Source: Polyangium aurulentum
GTDB taxonomy: Bacteria > Myxococcota_A > Polyangia > Polyangiales > Polyangiaceae
Reading direction: 5' to 3'
Length of the DNA stretch: 47,729 bases
NCBI GenBank assembly: GCA_945875545.1
Contig: CAMCKZ010000015.1
Location: forward strand, 1-47,729
Shown here: in pieces, positions 31,973 through 40,748 of the stretch
Layout of the letters: every line of letters begins with the position of its first letter
Position numbering within the stretch: the stretch's first letter is position 1
The notes under the pieces: generated by a model
What the model was told of the DNA's origin: nothing
Databases searched by the model: none
The model's input: the letters and a program-made list of their open reading frames with translations, nothing else
Translations under genes and position numbers: made by a program

Positions 31973-33699
31973 CACCTCCCTCTGCATCGGCCCCGCCCCC
32001 GCAGCACCTTGCCATCGGCCCTTTGGTCGAGAGGCTTCGTGTGGCGCGTGGCGAGGCTGCGATCGTCGCGCCGTGGATCGCGACCTGCGCAGAGAGTCCC
32101 GACGCGATGGAACATGCGCTCCTGCGGCATCTCGGAGGTCGTCGCGGTCAGGCCCTGGAGAGCACCCCCGGGCGACTCGAAGCGTACCAAGATGTGGTCG
32201 TGGGCCAGCTCGCAAAACGCGGCTTTGCCCTGGTAGAACGCTCGCCAACCGCGAGCAAGGCCATGGGCTACACAGACCTCCACGCGCAGGCTTCGCGCCT
32301 CGCCGCAACGTGGGCTGACCGGGGTGTGGCCGCCGCATCAACGATCGCCATCGTGATGACCCCGGGCATCGATAGCACCGTGGCGCTCCTGGCAGCCCTG
32401 CGCCTCGGGGCGATCGTGAGCTTCATTCCCCCTCGGGGCCGCAGCTTTGTTGTTCATCGCCTCATCGTGCTGACCCCGGATTTTTTGGTGGCGTCGCCGG
32501 AACTGAACGCGCTTCTCGGCGTATTTTCTGAGCTCAATCTCCCGCTGACTCCGACGCGCAGTGCCATCGACGGTCCCCCGCGGGGTCACTCGTACGAGGG
32601 GAGCGAGAGCGTGTTTCGCCTGTTTTCTCCCTACGCGCGTGAGTCGTTTGATCTCTTCGACCTGACCGCCTCCGACGTGCTGTCGGCACTTTTGCGCGGC
32701 GCTTTTTTTGGTGTGGCCGCCGATACAAGCGACGTCGTCGCGTGGCCGGAGCTCGACGATCTCACCCACGAACCGCTCTTCACACTGGCCACAATGTTGT
32801 GCGGTGCAACACGTGTATTCTGCAAGACCGCAGACTTGCTGGTGCACCCCGAGTGGCTAGCGGACTTGAAGGTGACTCTGGTCGGCATTGGCCCTGAGCT
32901 TCGCGAATACTTTCTTCGCGTGGGGCCTGAGGCCGCCCCAACTATTCGAGGTTGGCTCCGCGACAGCACGGAGCCTATGGCGGTTGAACGCACGCACGCC
33001 CTGGAAAAACGCGTCACATCTGCGCGTTGGCGGCGCAGCGATCTCTTTCACGTGGCTGCCGCGGGCGGCTTGTTGTCTTTCGGAACTACGGGCCAAACGG
33101 CGTCCGAAAACTTGGCAATGCCGGGACCAGGCATGCGGTGGATTCTCCTCGACCTCGTGGGCACCGGAAAGCCCGCGGTGGGCACTGCGGGCCTTTTTTC
33201 GCGGCTCACAAACGATGGTCCCGACCGGGCGGCTTCCGGCTTTTCCTACGTCAAGCAAGGCGACGGGTGGGTGCTCGGCGGGGCCGCGGCTCCTTGGCGT
33301 TATGGCCGCACGTACCCGCGCTTCGAGGTCTGCAAGGCGGTGCGAAGTTTGCCTTTCGTCGAAGAGGTCGACGTCGTTTTGAGGGGCACGGGCGGCAACG
33401 ACGGCCTCGCCACAGTGGTCGTTTTCGTCGATCCCTCCCTGGGTTCTGTGAGTCAATACCGAGGAAAATGGCTCAGACTCATTCGCGAAACCATCGCCTA
33501 CGAGTTGGGTGAAATGTACCTCCCCGACGACATCGCGCTACTGCCGCTTCGGCCTCGCTACACGAACAAAGGGCAGTTCGATTCGGCGTGGCTTTCCAGT
33601 GAATGGTCGAGCGGCGCGCTGGACCAAAAAGCGGCCGATCCAATATTTGTGCTGTTTGCACGCATCGCCCGTATGTTTGCGCCCCCGAGAGGAGACTAG
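31969..33699 (+). CDS. Degenerate acyl-CoA synthetase / AMP-binding (ANL) fold protein in the T6SS operon
   Basis: 576 residues from GTG 31969, overlapping the tssJ stop by 4 bp. ANL fold signs: YTDLHAQASRLAATWADRGV (101-120) and LAALRLGAIVSFIPP (141-155) match the A1-A2 region of adenylate-forming enzymes; LLSFGTTGQ with PGPGMRWILLD (368-396) fits the A5-A6 region; WVLGGAAAPWRYG and YPRFEVCKAVRSLPFVEEVDVV (434-470) the C-domain; LLPLRPRYTNKGQFD (524-538) the A10 lysine region. The ATP P-loop (A3, S/T-S-G-T-T-G-x-P-K) is missing: the aligned stretch near 212-235 has no Gly-rich loop. The A5 Glu is Gly, and the hinge Asp/Arg of A8 is lost. It may therefore be a pseudoenzyme with a structural or ligand-sensing role in secretion. 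I know of no T6SS core part of this family. Confidence 0.8.
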   Translation: MTPPSASAPPPQHLAIGPLVERLRVARGEAAIVAPWIATCAESPDAMEHALLRHLGGRRGQALESTPGRLEAYQDVVVGQLAKRGFALVERSPTASKAMGYTDLHAQASRLAATWADRGVAAASTIAIVMTPGIDSTVALLAALRLGAIVSFIPPRGRSFVVHRLIVLTPDFLVASPELNALLGVFSELNLPLTPTRSAIDGPPRGHSYEGSESVFRLFSPYARESFDLFDLTASDVLSALLRGAFFGVAADTSDVVAWPELDDLTHEPLFTLATMLCGATRVFCKTADLLVHPEWLADLKVTLVGIGPELREYFLRVGPEAAPTIRGWLRDSTEPMAVERTHALEKRVTSARWRRSDLFHVAAAGGLLSFGTTGQTASENLAMPGPGMRWILLDLVGTGKPAVGTAGLFSRLTNDGPDRAASGFSYVKQGDGWVLGGAAAPWRYGRTYPRFEVCKAVRSLPFVEEVDVVLRGTGGNDGLATVVVFVDPSLGSVSQYRGKWLRLIRETIAYELGEMYLPDDIALLPLRPRYTNKGQFDSAWLSSEWSSGALDQKAADPIFVLFARIARMFAPPRGD

Positions 33700-33704
33700 G
33701 CAAC

Positions 33705-34736
33705 ATGGCGGCCAGCGATCTACTTGCATACTACAATGAAATGGCCGACCTGCTTTCGGCCGAGGGTCTTGATACGAGCGATCCTCGCCTCATCGCCGCG
33801 GTGAAGTCCGTCGAAAAGATGGACTGGGCGGACCTCTTGCAGCGCCTGGAAGACCTCCATGCGGAGCGGGTCTACGACGTGCGCGTCTTTGCGTTTTCCA
33901 TGTATTTGGCCTGGCGAGATGGGGGTCTCGCGGCGGTGCCGGGTATTCAGGCAGCGAGCCTAAAAGCGGTTGGGCACAACCTCGAAAAATTTGGGCCGGC
34001 CCGCAAACGCGAGGCCCACATGGATGCGCGCCTCGGATGGGCTTTCGCGACCATGAACGACGACGTTGTCTACCACGAAAAGCGAAAAACGCCCGAGTGG
34101 ACGACCTGGAGCCGCGGGCTTGTGGAGGCCACGATCAGCGAGGTGACGAGCACGCGGTCCGCATTGTACGCCGAGCTGGGCAAGCGAAACTTCACCCGTT
34201 GCTCCGAGGGTTTGGCCCGCTTTTCTCAGACCTTTGAGCAGCACGCGAGCGCCTTTCGCTTGGTCGCCAACCAGGCAAAAGAGAAGGCCGCGGAGGCCGA
34301 TGCGAAGAAGGCCGCCGAGGCCACATCTGCCCGATCTTTCAGTGATAAAACCAAGCTCGTCCCCAGCGGCACCACCAGAGAAGAGACGATGTCGATCGAA
34401 CCGCGATCCAGGTCAGAAGTATCCGCAGGCACGCAGCATCTGGACTTGAAAGTGTCGCCGGCTTTCGTGGAGCTGTGCCACAAGCTGCAGGCCTTTGAGT
34501 CGCTCATAGAAAAGCGCAAATTTCTGAAGGCCGCCCTCGTCGCCGACGACCTGACCTCGGTGGTTTCAAACTTCGACCCACGCACGTACTTCCCTGATTT
34601 GTTTGCAGATTTTGGGAAACTGCTGGCCGAAAATGTGGAGGTCTTGGCCGAGCACTGGACGCAACGCGACACGCTGTCGTGGAAGGCTCTTGAGCAATAT
34701 TACCGCGTCGACCTCCAGCGTTTCGTAGACGGCTGA
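33705..34736 (+). CDS. tssA: T6SS TssA-like protein (ImpA_N type)
   Basis: 343 residues, ATG 33705. The N-terminal ImpA_N-like region includes RVYDVRVFAFSMYLAWRDGGLAAVPG (conserved R.v..f...L.w..GL..v.G) and is followed by a Lys/Glu/Ala-rich helical linker (~200-245) and a C-terminal helical domain (~275-343). TssA proteins cap the growing sheath and interact with the baseplate. Sequence match is moderate; the position between tssJ and tssG supports it. Confidence 0.75.
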   Translation: MAASDLLAYYNEMADLLSAEGLDTSDPRLIAAVKSVEKMDWADLLQRLEDLHAERVYDVRVFAFSMYLAWRDGGLAAVPGIQAASLKAVGHNLEKFGPARKREAHMDARLGWAFATMNDDVVYHEKRKTPEWTTWSRGLVEATISEVTSTRSALYAELGKRNFTRCSEGLARFSQTFEQHASAFRLVANQAKEKAAEADAKKAAEATSARSFSDKTKLVPSGTTREETMSIEPRSRSEVSAGTQHLDLKVSPAFVELCHKLQAFESLIEKRKFLKAALVADDLTSVVSNFDPRTYFPDLFADFGKLLAENVEVLAEHWTQRDTLSWKALEQYYRVDLQRFVDG

Positions 34737-34740
34737 CGCG

Positions 34741-35649
34741 ATGAACGACCGCAGCGAGAGCACGGATAGCGCGATTGCCAGGGGCATTTTGACGGGCGAA
34801 GTGAAGGCCCTGATTCAGGCGCGCGCGTATAGCTTTGATCCTGCGCGGCTCATCGATTTGTTGGCTTATTACGGGGTTCCCCGCGAAGACATCACGTTCG
34901 AGAGCAACCCGGATCGCGCCTCCGCTTCCACGATAGACAGCATTCGTTTCCAAGACGACGGCCGCGTTTTGGTGCGCGTGAACATGGGCCTCTTGGGCGA
35001 CACGGGCACACTTCCAAGCTACTTTCAACTCGTCGTCGAGCGAAGCGGAACCATCGAGAGTTTTCGAGATTTCGTTCGCTTCTTTGACGACCGACTCATC
35101 TCGAGCTTGATTCGGGCCACCTATCCTGAGCGCGATCCCACGCTCTTTGGGCACTGGCCGAGCGCCGTGGTGAACTTTCGCCGCCTTTCCGTCGTGGGTT
35201 CCGGCGCGCTTCTGCAATCGCTTCTTGCGAAGACGTTTCCCGAGCTCCGCGTTCACGTGCAACGCACGTCGATCTTTCGCTCGGATGCGGGCGCTTCCCT
35301 CGTCATGGGCGAAAATCTCCTCGACGGCGGGGGTCTGTTGGGCGAAGGGCGCATGGCCGATCCCAATGGTTTTGCGGTAACGCTTGTCGCCTTCGAGCCC
35401 ACCGCGAGCGGGGGTCGTCGGTGGCCTGGGCTCATTGCCCGGCGATTTGTGGAGCGCGTGGAGCCTGTGCTTGCGGCCCAGCGCCTCGCCTTCGATATGG
35501 AGCTTGTGGTTGTGGACCACGAAGAACGAGCCGGCCTTCAGAAAGCCGGATTCCTAGGCTATGAACGCATGGGCGGTGCCAGTGAGTCGGTTCACCGTGT
35601 TCGCCTTTACCGTGGGGTCGTGGGTCACGACGCCATTCAATGTACGTGA
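34741..35649 (+). CDS. tssG: T6SS baseplate protein TssG
   Basis: 302 residues, ATG 34741, 4 bp after tssA. The diagnostic GLLGDTGTLPSYFQLVVERSG block (family GLxGpnGpLP) and the following FRDFVRFFDDRLISSLIRA (family FlDlFhhR..sLfyRa) are present. TssG forms the wedge with TssE, TssF and TssK. Its usual partner tssF lies in the other arm (45781-47433), so the wedge genes are split between operons. Confidence 0.9.
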   Translation: MNDRSESTDSAIARGILTGEVKALIQARAYSFDPARLIDLLAYYGVPREDITFESNPDRASASTIDSIRFQDDGRVLVRVNMGLLGDTGTLPSYFQLVVERSGTIESFRDFVRFFDDRLISSLIRATYPERDPTLFGHWPSAVVNFRRLSVVGSGALLQSLLAKTFPELRVHVQRTSIFRSDAGASLVMGENLLDGGGLLGEGRMADPNGFAVTLVAFEPTASGGRRWPGLIARRFVERVEPVLAAQRLAFDMELVVVDHEERAGLQKAGFLGYERMGGASESVHRVRLYRGVVGHDAIQCT

Positions 35650-35656
35650 GGACTGC

Positions 35657-36016
35657 ATGTTTCTTCAGCGACACTTCGTAAAGGAAGAAGTCTCCGAGAT
35701 TGACGACATCGAGCAGAACCTCGCGTTCGCCCTGAAGTCCAAGCGCGGGGCAAGCCACGACTTCAACCAGATGGGGCTCCCGGACCTCTTTTTTCGCACG
35801 GCGGCCGAGGCCGTTTCCACGCTGAAAAGCGCCGTTCCCGCGCTGATTGAACGCCACGAGCCGCGGCTTGAATTCATCTCAGTGACCGACGACTACGACG
35901 ACAACGGGCGCCCGTATATCACGGTGAAATGCAGGCAACGCAGCACGGGTTACCGCGTCGATTTGGTCATCGATGGTAGCACGAGCATCGTCCAGTTCAA
36001 ACTGCGCGCGACATAA
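35657..36016 (+). CDS. tssE: T6SS baseplate wedge protein TssE (gp25-like)
   Basis: 119 residues from ATG 35657; the frame extends upstream to 35561 into tssG sequence. Pattern IDDIEQNLAFALKSKRG, DFNQMGLPDLF and FISVTDDYDDNGRPYITVKC fits the GPW/gp25 family (~130-170 residues; this one is short at the N-terminus). gp25-like proteins start sheath polymerisation at the baseplate. Its position between tssG and the vgrG-like gene supports the call. Confidence 0.85.
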   Translation: MFLQRHFVKEEVSEIDDIEQNLAFALKSKRGASHDFNQMGLPDLFFRTAAEAVSTLKSAVPALIERHEPRLEFISVTDDYDDNGRPYITVKCRQRSTGYRVDLVIDGSTSIVQFKLRAT

Positions 36017-36019
36017 TCC

Positions 36020-39000
36020 GTGGCCTACATCCCCGACCCCATTGGTTTCGACGAGATCGTCACGTGCTCGCTGTCGATCAAGGTCGGCACGGGCGAGGCC
36101 GTCGTTGTGCCCGCGGGCAACATCAAGCGCTTCAAAGTGGTGCTGAAAGACCACGGATTTGAAGCCAATTTTGACTTCTGGATCGTAAGCCAAGCCCTCT
36201 CGAGCGAAGACACGCTGCATCCCGAAATGAAGAAAGATGACCCCATCGAGGTCACCTTCACAATGGAGCCGCTGTATTCGCAGGCCGCCGCTGCACCGGT
36301 GATGACGTGCAAGGGTCTCGTCACCGTGCGTAGCGTGCTCGAACGCGCCTTCACCGACATCGACGGAGCACCGGTTTTGCACCGGCGTTACCTCGTGCAG
36401 GTCGTCGATGCCGGGGAAAAACTCTGGGGAGAACACCGGCCAACAAAGCTGTACGTCGACAAAAAACTCCAAGACGTCTTCGACGACAACAAGCCCGCGG
36501 GCATCGCGGTCACCTACGACTGGCCGCCGGTTACCGTCGTCATGCCGATTTTTGCGCTTGGTCTTGGGGCCAACGGAACAGCGTCTTTTCGCGATTTTCT
36601 TTGGTGGCAACTCGACACAAAAAACGGTGCCCTCGCCTACACGCTGGCAACCGGTGCTTACAAAATCGTGGCCACCAAAACCGTGGCGACGACGGCGATC
36701 GAGGTTGTGTTCGACGAGGTGGGCCTGGTCGAAACGCTCTTTACGTCGCCCGCGCGCGCAACCCCCACGGTGCTCAACGCCTCGACGCTGGCGGCCACCA
36801 AGAAGTCGACGATAACCAACGAAAAAAAGACAGTCGGGATCGACCAGGCCTTCTTGATCCGGTCTTCCGTCGCAGACGATCAAACGAAGCGCACGACCCT
36901 CGAGACGGCTCGCGCAACGATGCCGAAGGCCGAGATATCGATCCAGTTTCGAAAATACCCGACGATCGTGCTGCACCCAACCACGCTCGTAAAGTTTGGC
37001 GACGACTGGTCCGCCGATGCCTTTCAGAAGGCCGGCGAGTACCGCATTAGCGAGAGCTGTTACGAGGGAATTGCCAAGAAAACAGAAGCGACCGATAACA
37101 CCGACGAAGACACGAATGGGTACTCGCTGAACTTTCGAGTTCGCGCGGAGCTTAAGACAGATACAGTCATACGAAGGCCAGCCTACGTATGCCCAACGTA
37201 TCCCTTTGAGGTCGAAGCAAAAGTCGTCAGCACCCTCGGTGAAGACGACGAAGGCACGTATCAATCTGCGGCCGATGCCACGACGTCGATTGATTTTTAC
37301 ACCGTGTCGGTGAGCGTCTTCACGGACCTGAAGATCATCGTGGCCTACGAGCCCTTGTACATGCCGGGGCACTTCTACTTTCCGCTCTACAAAGATGAAC
37401 GTGTACTCCTCACGCTTTCGTTGAACGAAGCTCGCATCACCCGGTTTCTCGACTGGCGCCCGACCGCGCGCCTCGCTGCCGCGACCCTCGGCGACAACAT
37501 CGTTTGGGGGAAAAAAGAGGGCAACCAAACGACCCTCGGGCACACCTACGTGGCGGACAAACCGGAGCTCCAGCTCAAACGCACGAATGCCAAAGATCAT
37601 CAACGAATTCATGTACTTGAGGGCACGCTTTTCATCGAGGTGATGGAAGACAAAGAGGGCAAAGAAGAAAAGAAGGCCGCCAAGAAAGAAGAGAAAAAGG
37701 ACGACGCCGCCGCCAAGAAAGATACGGAAAAAAAGGCGGCAGATCCGGCTGCCGCGAAGGCCGACGCGGCACCTGCAGCGGCGGGTGGTGCAGCGGCGGC
37801 AGGTGGTGCAGCGGCGGCAGGTGGTGCAGCAGCGGCGGCAGGTGGTGCAGCAGCGGCGGCAGGTGGTGCGGCAGCGGCGGCAGGTGGTGCGGCAGCGGCG
37901 GCCGCTGGAATGGCCGCCAGCGCCGCGTCAAAGGCGGCCGCGGCTGCGGACATGGCCAAGTCCGCCACAGCGAAGCTCGACGCCGCCAAGGCCGCAGCAG
38001 GGGCCGCTGCGGCCAAGGTTACGGCGGCCCAAGCGGCCGTGGCCGGCGCTCAGGGCGCGATGCAGGCCCAGGCCGACGCCGCTAAGGCCAAGGTTGCCGA
38101 CGTCCAGGCGAAGATTGCGGGCGCTCAGGCCGAACTGCTGGCCAAAGCCGATGCCGCCAAGGCCCAGGTTGCCGACATCCAGGCGAAGGTGGCCGGCGCC
38201 CAGGCCGAGCTGCAGGCCAAGGCCGACGCCGCGATGGCCAAAGTTGCCGAGGTGCAGGCCAAAGCAGCCGCGGTCCAATCGCAGATCGCGGCGGTAAAAT
38301 CCGGGGGGCTGTCGCAAATCGCGGGGGCACAATCGGGGCTGCTGTCGCCTATCGCGGGGGCACAGTCGGGGCTGCTGTCGCAGCTGGCGGGTGCAAGTTT
38401 GGAGAGCCAGGCCGCGGGTTCGGTGGCCGCGGCCCGATCAAAATTGGCGGAGGCCCAAAGCCGCGCGAGCCTGATCAAACAGGGCGGAACCGATGCTTTG
38501 TCGCAGGCCAAAACGGCCGTCGACAGCGCGAAGGGAAAGGCCGCGGGGCTCGTGAGCGGAGCGGCTTCGGCGCAAGCAAAATCGCCGTCGGCCGCGGCCT
38601 CGTCCCAGGGCGTGGCGGCCGCCGGGGGCACAGTGAGCGAGGCCGAAGCTCTCGTTCGCGGTGCCGAAAAAGACGCGCAGCTGGCGGAGCTTTTTGCCGC
38701 CGCCGCCGCGACCCATCAGTCGTCGACGCAGCTTAACTGGACGATGAAAGTTGGAGATGCCGCGGCAAAAGCCAAGGAAAATCTAGCGACCGAACAAATG
38801 TCCGCCGTCGTCGCCAAGGCCCCACCCGCGTCCACCGGTTCCGGCGTGGCACCCGTTCCAGATGCGCACGAGACCGAACTTCGCTCCCGCGCAGCCGCCG
38901 TATCCACCGATGCCGCGGGCGTTCAAACCCGTGTCAAACAAACGAACACCGCGGGCACGTCGAGCGGAGATCGGCCCGGTCCCGAGCCTACACCCAAGAC

Positions 39001-39124
39001 CGTCCGGCGAAAGAGCGCGCCCCGAGCGCCCCGTCCCGAGGCAAGTCCCGAGGCAAGTCCTGAGGCACCGCCGCCGCCCCCGAGGCGCAGACCCCGCCGC
39101 AAGAGGAGCGCACCGAAACCGTAG
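36020..39124 (+). CDS. VgrG-like spike base protein with long Ala-rich coiled-coil extension
   Basis: 1034 residues from GTG 36020, 3 bp after tssE. Residues 1-~400 look like the gp27-type hub (IKRFKVVLKDHGFEANFDFWI; RRYLVQVVDAGEKLWG with KLYVDKKLQDVFDD; FLWWQLDTKNGALAYTL), and ~420-530 like an OB-type domain (LYMPGHFYFPLYKDERVLLTL). A Lys/Glu linker follows (~545-590), then seven Gly-Gly-(Ala)4-6 repeats (~590-630; nucleotide repeat about 37783-37905), Ala-rich heptads with a 25-residue repeat (about 38080-38290, ADAAKAQVADIQAKVAGAQ), a 10-residue repeat (IAGAQSGLLS) and a basic Pro/Arg tail (PPPPPRRRPRRKRSAPKP). The beta-helix needle of normal VgrG was not found. The call as TssI is by domain pattern and position. 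Confidence 0.7.
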   Translation: MAYIPDPIGFDEIVTCSLSIKVGTGEAVVVPAGNIKRFKVVLKDHGFEANFDFWIVSQALSSEDTLHPEMKKDDPIEVTFTMEPLYSQAAAAPVMTCKGLVTVRSVLERAFTDIDGAPVLHRRYLVQVVDAGEKLWGEHRPTKLYVDKKLQDVFDDNKPAGIAVTYDWPPVTVVMPIFALGLGANGTASFRDFLWWQLDTKNGALAYTLATGAYKIVATKTVATTAIEVVFDEVGLVETLFTSPARATPTVLNASTLAATKKSTITNEKKTVGIDQAFLIRSSVADDQTKRTTLETARATMPKAEISIQFRKYPTIVLHPTTLVKFGDDWSADAFQKAGEYRISESCYEGIAKKTEATDNTDEDTNGYSLNFRVRAELKTDTVIRRPAYVCPTYPFEVEAKVVSTLGEDDEGTYQSAADATTSIDFYTVSVSVFTDLKIIVAYEPLYMPGHFYFPLYKDERVLLTLSLNEARITRFLDWRPTARLAAATLGDNIVWGKKEGNQTTLGHTYVADKPELQLKRTNAKDHQRIHVLEGTLFIEVMEDKEGKEEKKAAKKEEKKDDAAAKKDTEKKAADPAAAKADAAPAAAGGAAAAGGAAAAGGAAAAAGGAAAAAGGAAAAAGGAAAAAAGMAASAASKAAAAADMAKSATAKLDAAKAAAGAAAAKVTAAQAAVAGAQGAMQAQADAAKAKVADVQAKIAGAQAELLAKADAAKAQVADIQAKVAGAQAELQAKADAAMAKVAEVQAKAAAVQSQIAAVKSGGLSQIAGAQSGLLSPIAGAQSGLLSQLAGASLESQAAGSVAAARSKLAEAQSRASLIKQGGTDALSQAKTAVDSAKGKAAGLVSGAASAQAKSPSAAASSQGVAAAGGTVSEAEALVRGAEKDAQLAELFAAAAATHQSSTQLNWTMKVGDAAAKAKENLATEQMSAVVAKAPPASTGSGVAPVPDAHETELRSRAAAVSTDAAGVQTRVKQTNTAGTSSGDRPGPEPTPKTVRRKSAPRAPRPEASPEASPEAPPPPPRRRPRRKRSAPKP

Positions 39125-39158
39125 CCATGATGCCGCTCTCGCCGCAATCCAAGGCCCT

Positions 39159-39310
39159 GCGCATACGCCCAAGACTGCATGGCTGTAGAACACATGCTTG
39201 CAATCCGCGTGCGTGTAATATGCAACGTATTACCTCGCGCATACGCCAAGGACTGCATGGCTGTAGAATACATGCGTGCAGTATGCAACGTATTACGTCG
39301 CGCATACACC
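39159..39310. repeat. Direct repeats with palindromic TGYA-N3-TRCA boxes
   Basis: Unit 1 (39159-39236) and unit 2 (39237-39299) share GCGCATACGCC, a CTGCATGGCTGTAGAA core and GCAACGTATTAC; a third start is seen at 39300-39310. Unit 1 has about 15 extra bases. The units carry palindromes at 39214-39224 (TGTAATATGCA), 39262-39272 (TGTAGAATACA) and 39277-39287 (TGCAGTATGCA), plus a near copy at 39184. Together they fill the gap before the gene at 39357 and may be a tandem protein-binding site. Confidence 0.85.
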
Positions 39311-39356
39311 GTCGCACGCGTTCCTTCTGCGGTGCCCCAACGTCGTCGGGCCACCT

Positions 39357-40730
39357 GTGAGCGCCCCCACGATCACCGACCTGCGGGTCCACGTGCAGGG
39401 GCAAATTGATGCGCAGGTTTCCCGTGCCGGCGACAAGCGCGCGGCCGGCGTGATTCTTGCGCTCTTGGACGACACGGGCGTCATCGATGTGGCTGCACTG
39501 CTGGAAATCGCCCACGAACAGTTGGCACTGAGTCTCATCGCTGCACCGGGAGGCAAGGACACCGCGCTGCTGGCGGGGCTTGCGTTCATGGCGGGCGAAG
39601 ATGCAACGGCCGCGAGCGAGGCCCTCCACCGCGTGGTCGGCGAGGACCTATCGCACGAACTTCGGTCAGCGGTCGGCGACGCCGTGACACGCCTTGACGG
39701 GGTGCTTCAGGCCGTCGGTCACTTGCAGCGAACGCTTCGCGACGACGCTCTTATGAACCCCGCCCTCGGGCCGGCGCTGCTCCAGATCAAAGCGGGCGGA
39801 GAGTCGCTGCGGGCAGGCGCAATCTTGGCGATATCCCACGGCTGCAACGTGCCGTTGGCGACGCGAATCGTTTCCTTTCTTGAACTCGCGCCGCCTGCAT
39901 TTCCCCTCGGTCCCACCCTCGCAGACCAGCTGCTTCAGCAGGCCGCGGCCGCGTGGAAATCGATGTATTTTGCACACGCCAAAATGCTCCTCGATCGGGT
40001 GCTCGGGCGCGACGTGCTCCACGAAGAGCGTGATCGCGTGGTGCGGCTTCTGGGCCTCATGGAGTCCCGCGTCATCCCCCCACTCTCGTGGGCCCGAGAG
40101 GCGCGCCGCGAACTTTTTGTGGTCACGATTGCCAAGCTCGCTGCCGTGCCCGTGACCGACGCCCGGCAGTTGCTCGACCTCTTTCATCGCTGCAGCCCGG
40201 TGGGCGTGGCGTCCCGTGATCGGTCCGAACTTTTGGGCCTCCAGGCCACGTGGAACGCCTGCGATCCAAGGGTCGTGGAGCTGGCCGACGAGGCCCTCGA
40301 AGACCTCGACGCCCGTAAATACGCAGTACTTGCGGCGAGGTATGGAGTTTCCGTTGCGTTTCTAAAAAGTGCCCGCGCGCAGCTTGAACGCTTTGAGTCG
40401 AGCCCCGTCAGTCGCCTCGTCCTCGGGCTTGATCCTGAATCGACGGACCTCGTCTTTGAGCGCAAGGGTTCGGAACTTGTGCTCACGGGAGGCATGATGG
40501 GCGCGCTGCCCGCCGAGCCCACCGACGAACTGTTCGCCGTCGCCCAAGCCATCCTCGACAAGAGCGGGGAATTCATGCGCTACGGGTCCGCGCACTTGGT
40601 GCCCATCGCCCTCGCCGAGGCCGCGCACGCCGCCGAACTCACGCAAGGGCAAGTGCTCCAGGTGACCGAAAATGTTCTCGTGGAAACGCCTTGGGGAATC
40701 ATGGCGCTCAATCATTTCATCAGGCAATAA
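39357..40730 (+). CDS. All-helical protein of unknown function in the T6SS cluster
   Basis: 457 residues from GTG 39357 (VSAPTITDLRVHVQG); an ATG at 39276 starts inside the repeat element and is not favoured. No clear ribosome site. Sequence is Ala/Leu-rich, nearly all helix, with no signal peptide or membrane segment. Features are DTGVIDVAALLEIAHEQLALSL, LLDRVLGRDVLHEERDRVVRLLG and FERKGSELVLTGGMMG. The pattern of short helices resembles HEAT/TPR-type repeats, though no motif is convincing. It lies downstream of the vgrG-like gene, a usual place for effectors, adaptors or immunity proteins, but I cannot assign a role. Confidence 0.72.
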   Translation: MSAPTITDLRVHVQGQIDAQVSRAGDKRAAGVILALLDDTGVIDVAALLEIAHEQLALSLIAAPGGKDTALLAGLAFMAGEDATAASEALHRVVGEDLSHELRSAVGDAVTRLDGVLQAVGHLQRTLRDDALMNPALGPALLQIKAGGESLRAGAILAISHGCNVPLATRIVSFLELAPPAFPLGPTLADQLLQQAAAAWKSMYFAHAKMLLDRVLGRDVLHEERDRVVRLLGLMESRVIPPLSWAREARRELFVVTIAKLAAVPVTDARQLLDLFHRCSPVGVASRDRSELLGLQATWNACDPRVVELADEALEDLDARKYAVLAARYGVSVAFLKSARAQLERFESSPVSRLVLGLDPESTDLVFERKGSELVLTGGMMGALPAEPTDELFAVAQAILDKSGEFMRYGSAHLVPIALAEAAHAAELTQGQVLQVTENVLVETPWGIMALNHFIRQ

Positions 40731-40748
40731 CCTCGGGCACGAACCACG

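Noticed and set aside
35879-37612. 577-residue minus-strand ORF
   Set aside because: Antisense shadow of tssE and the vgrG-like gene; no motif.
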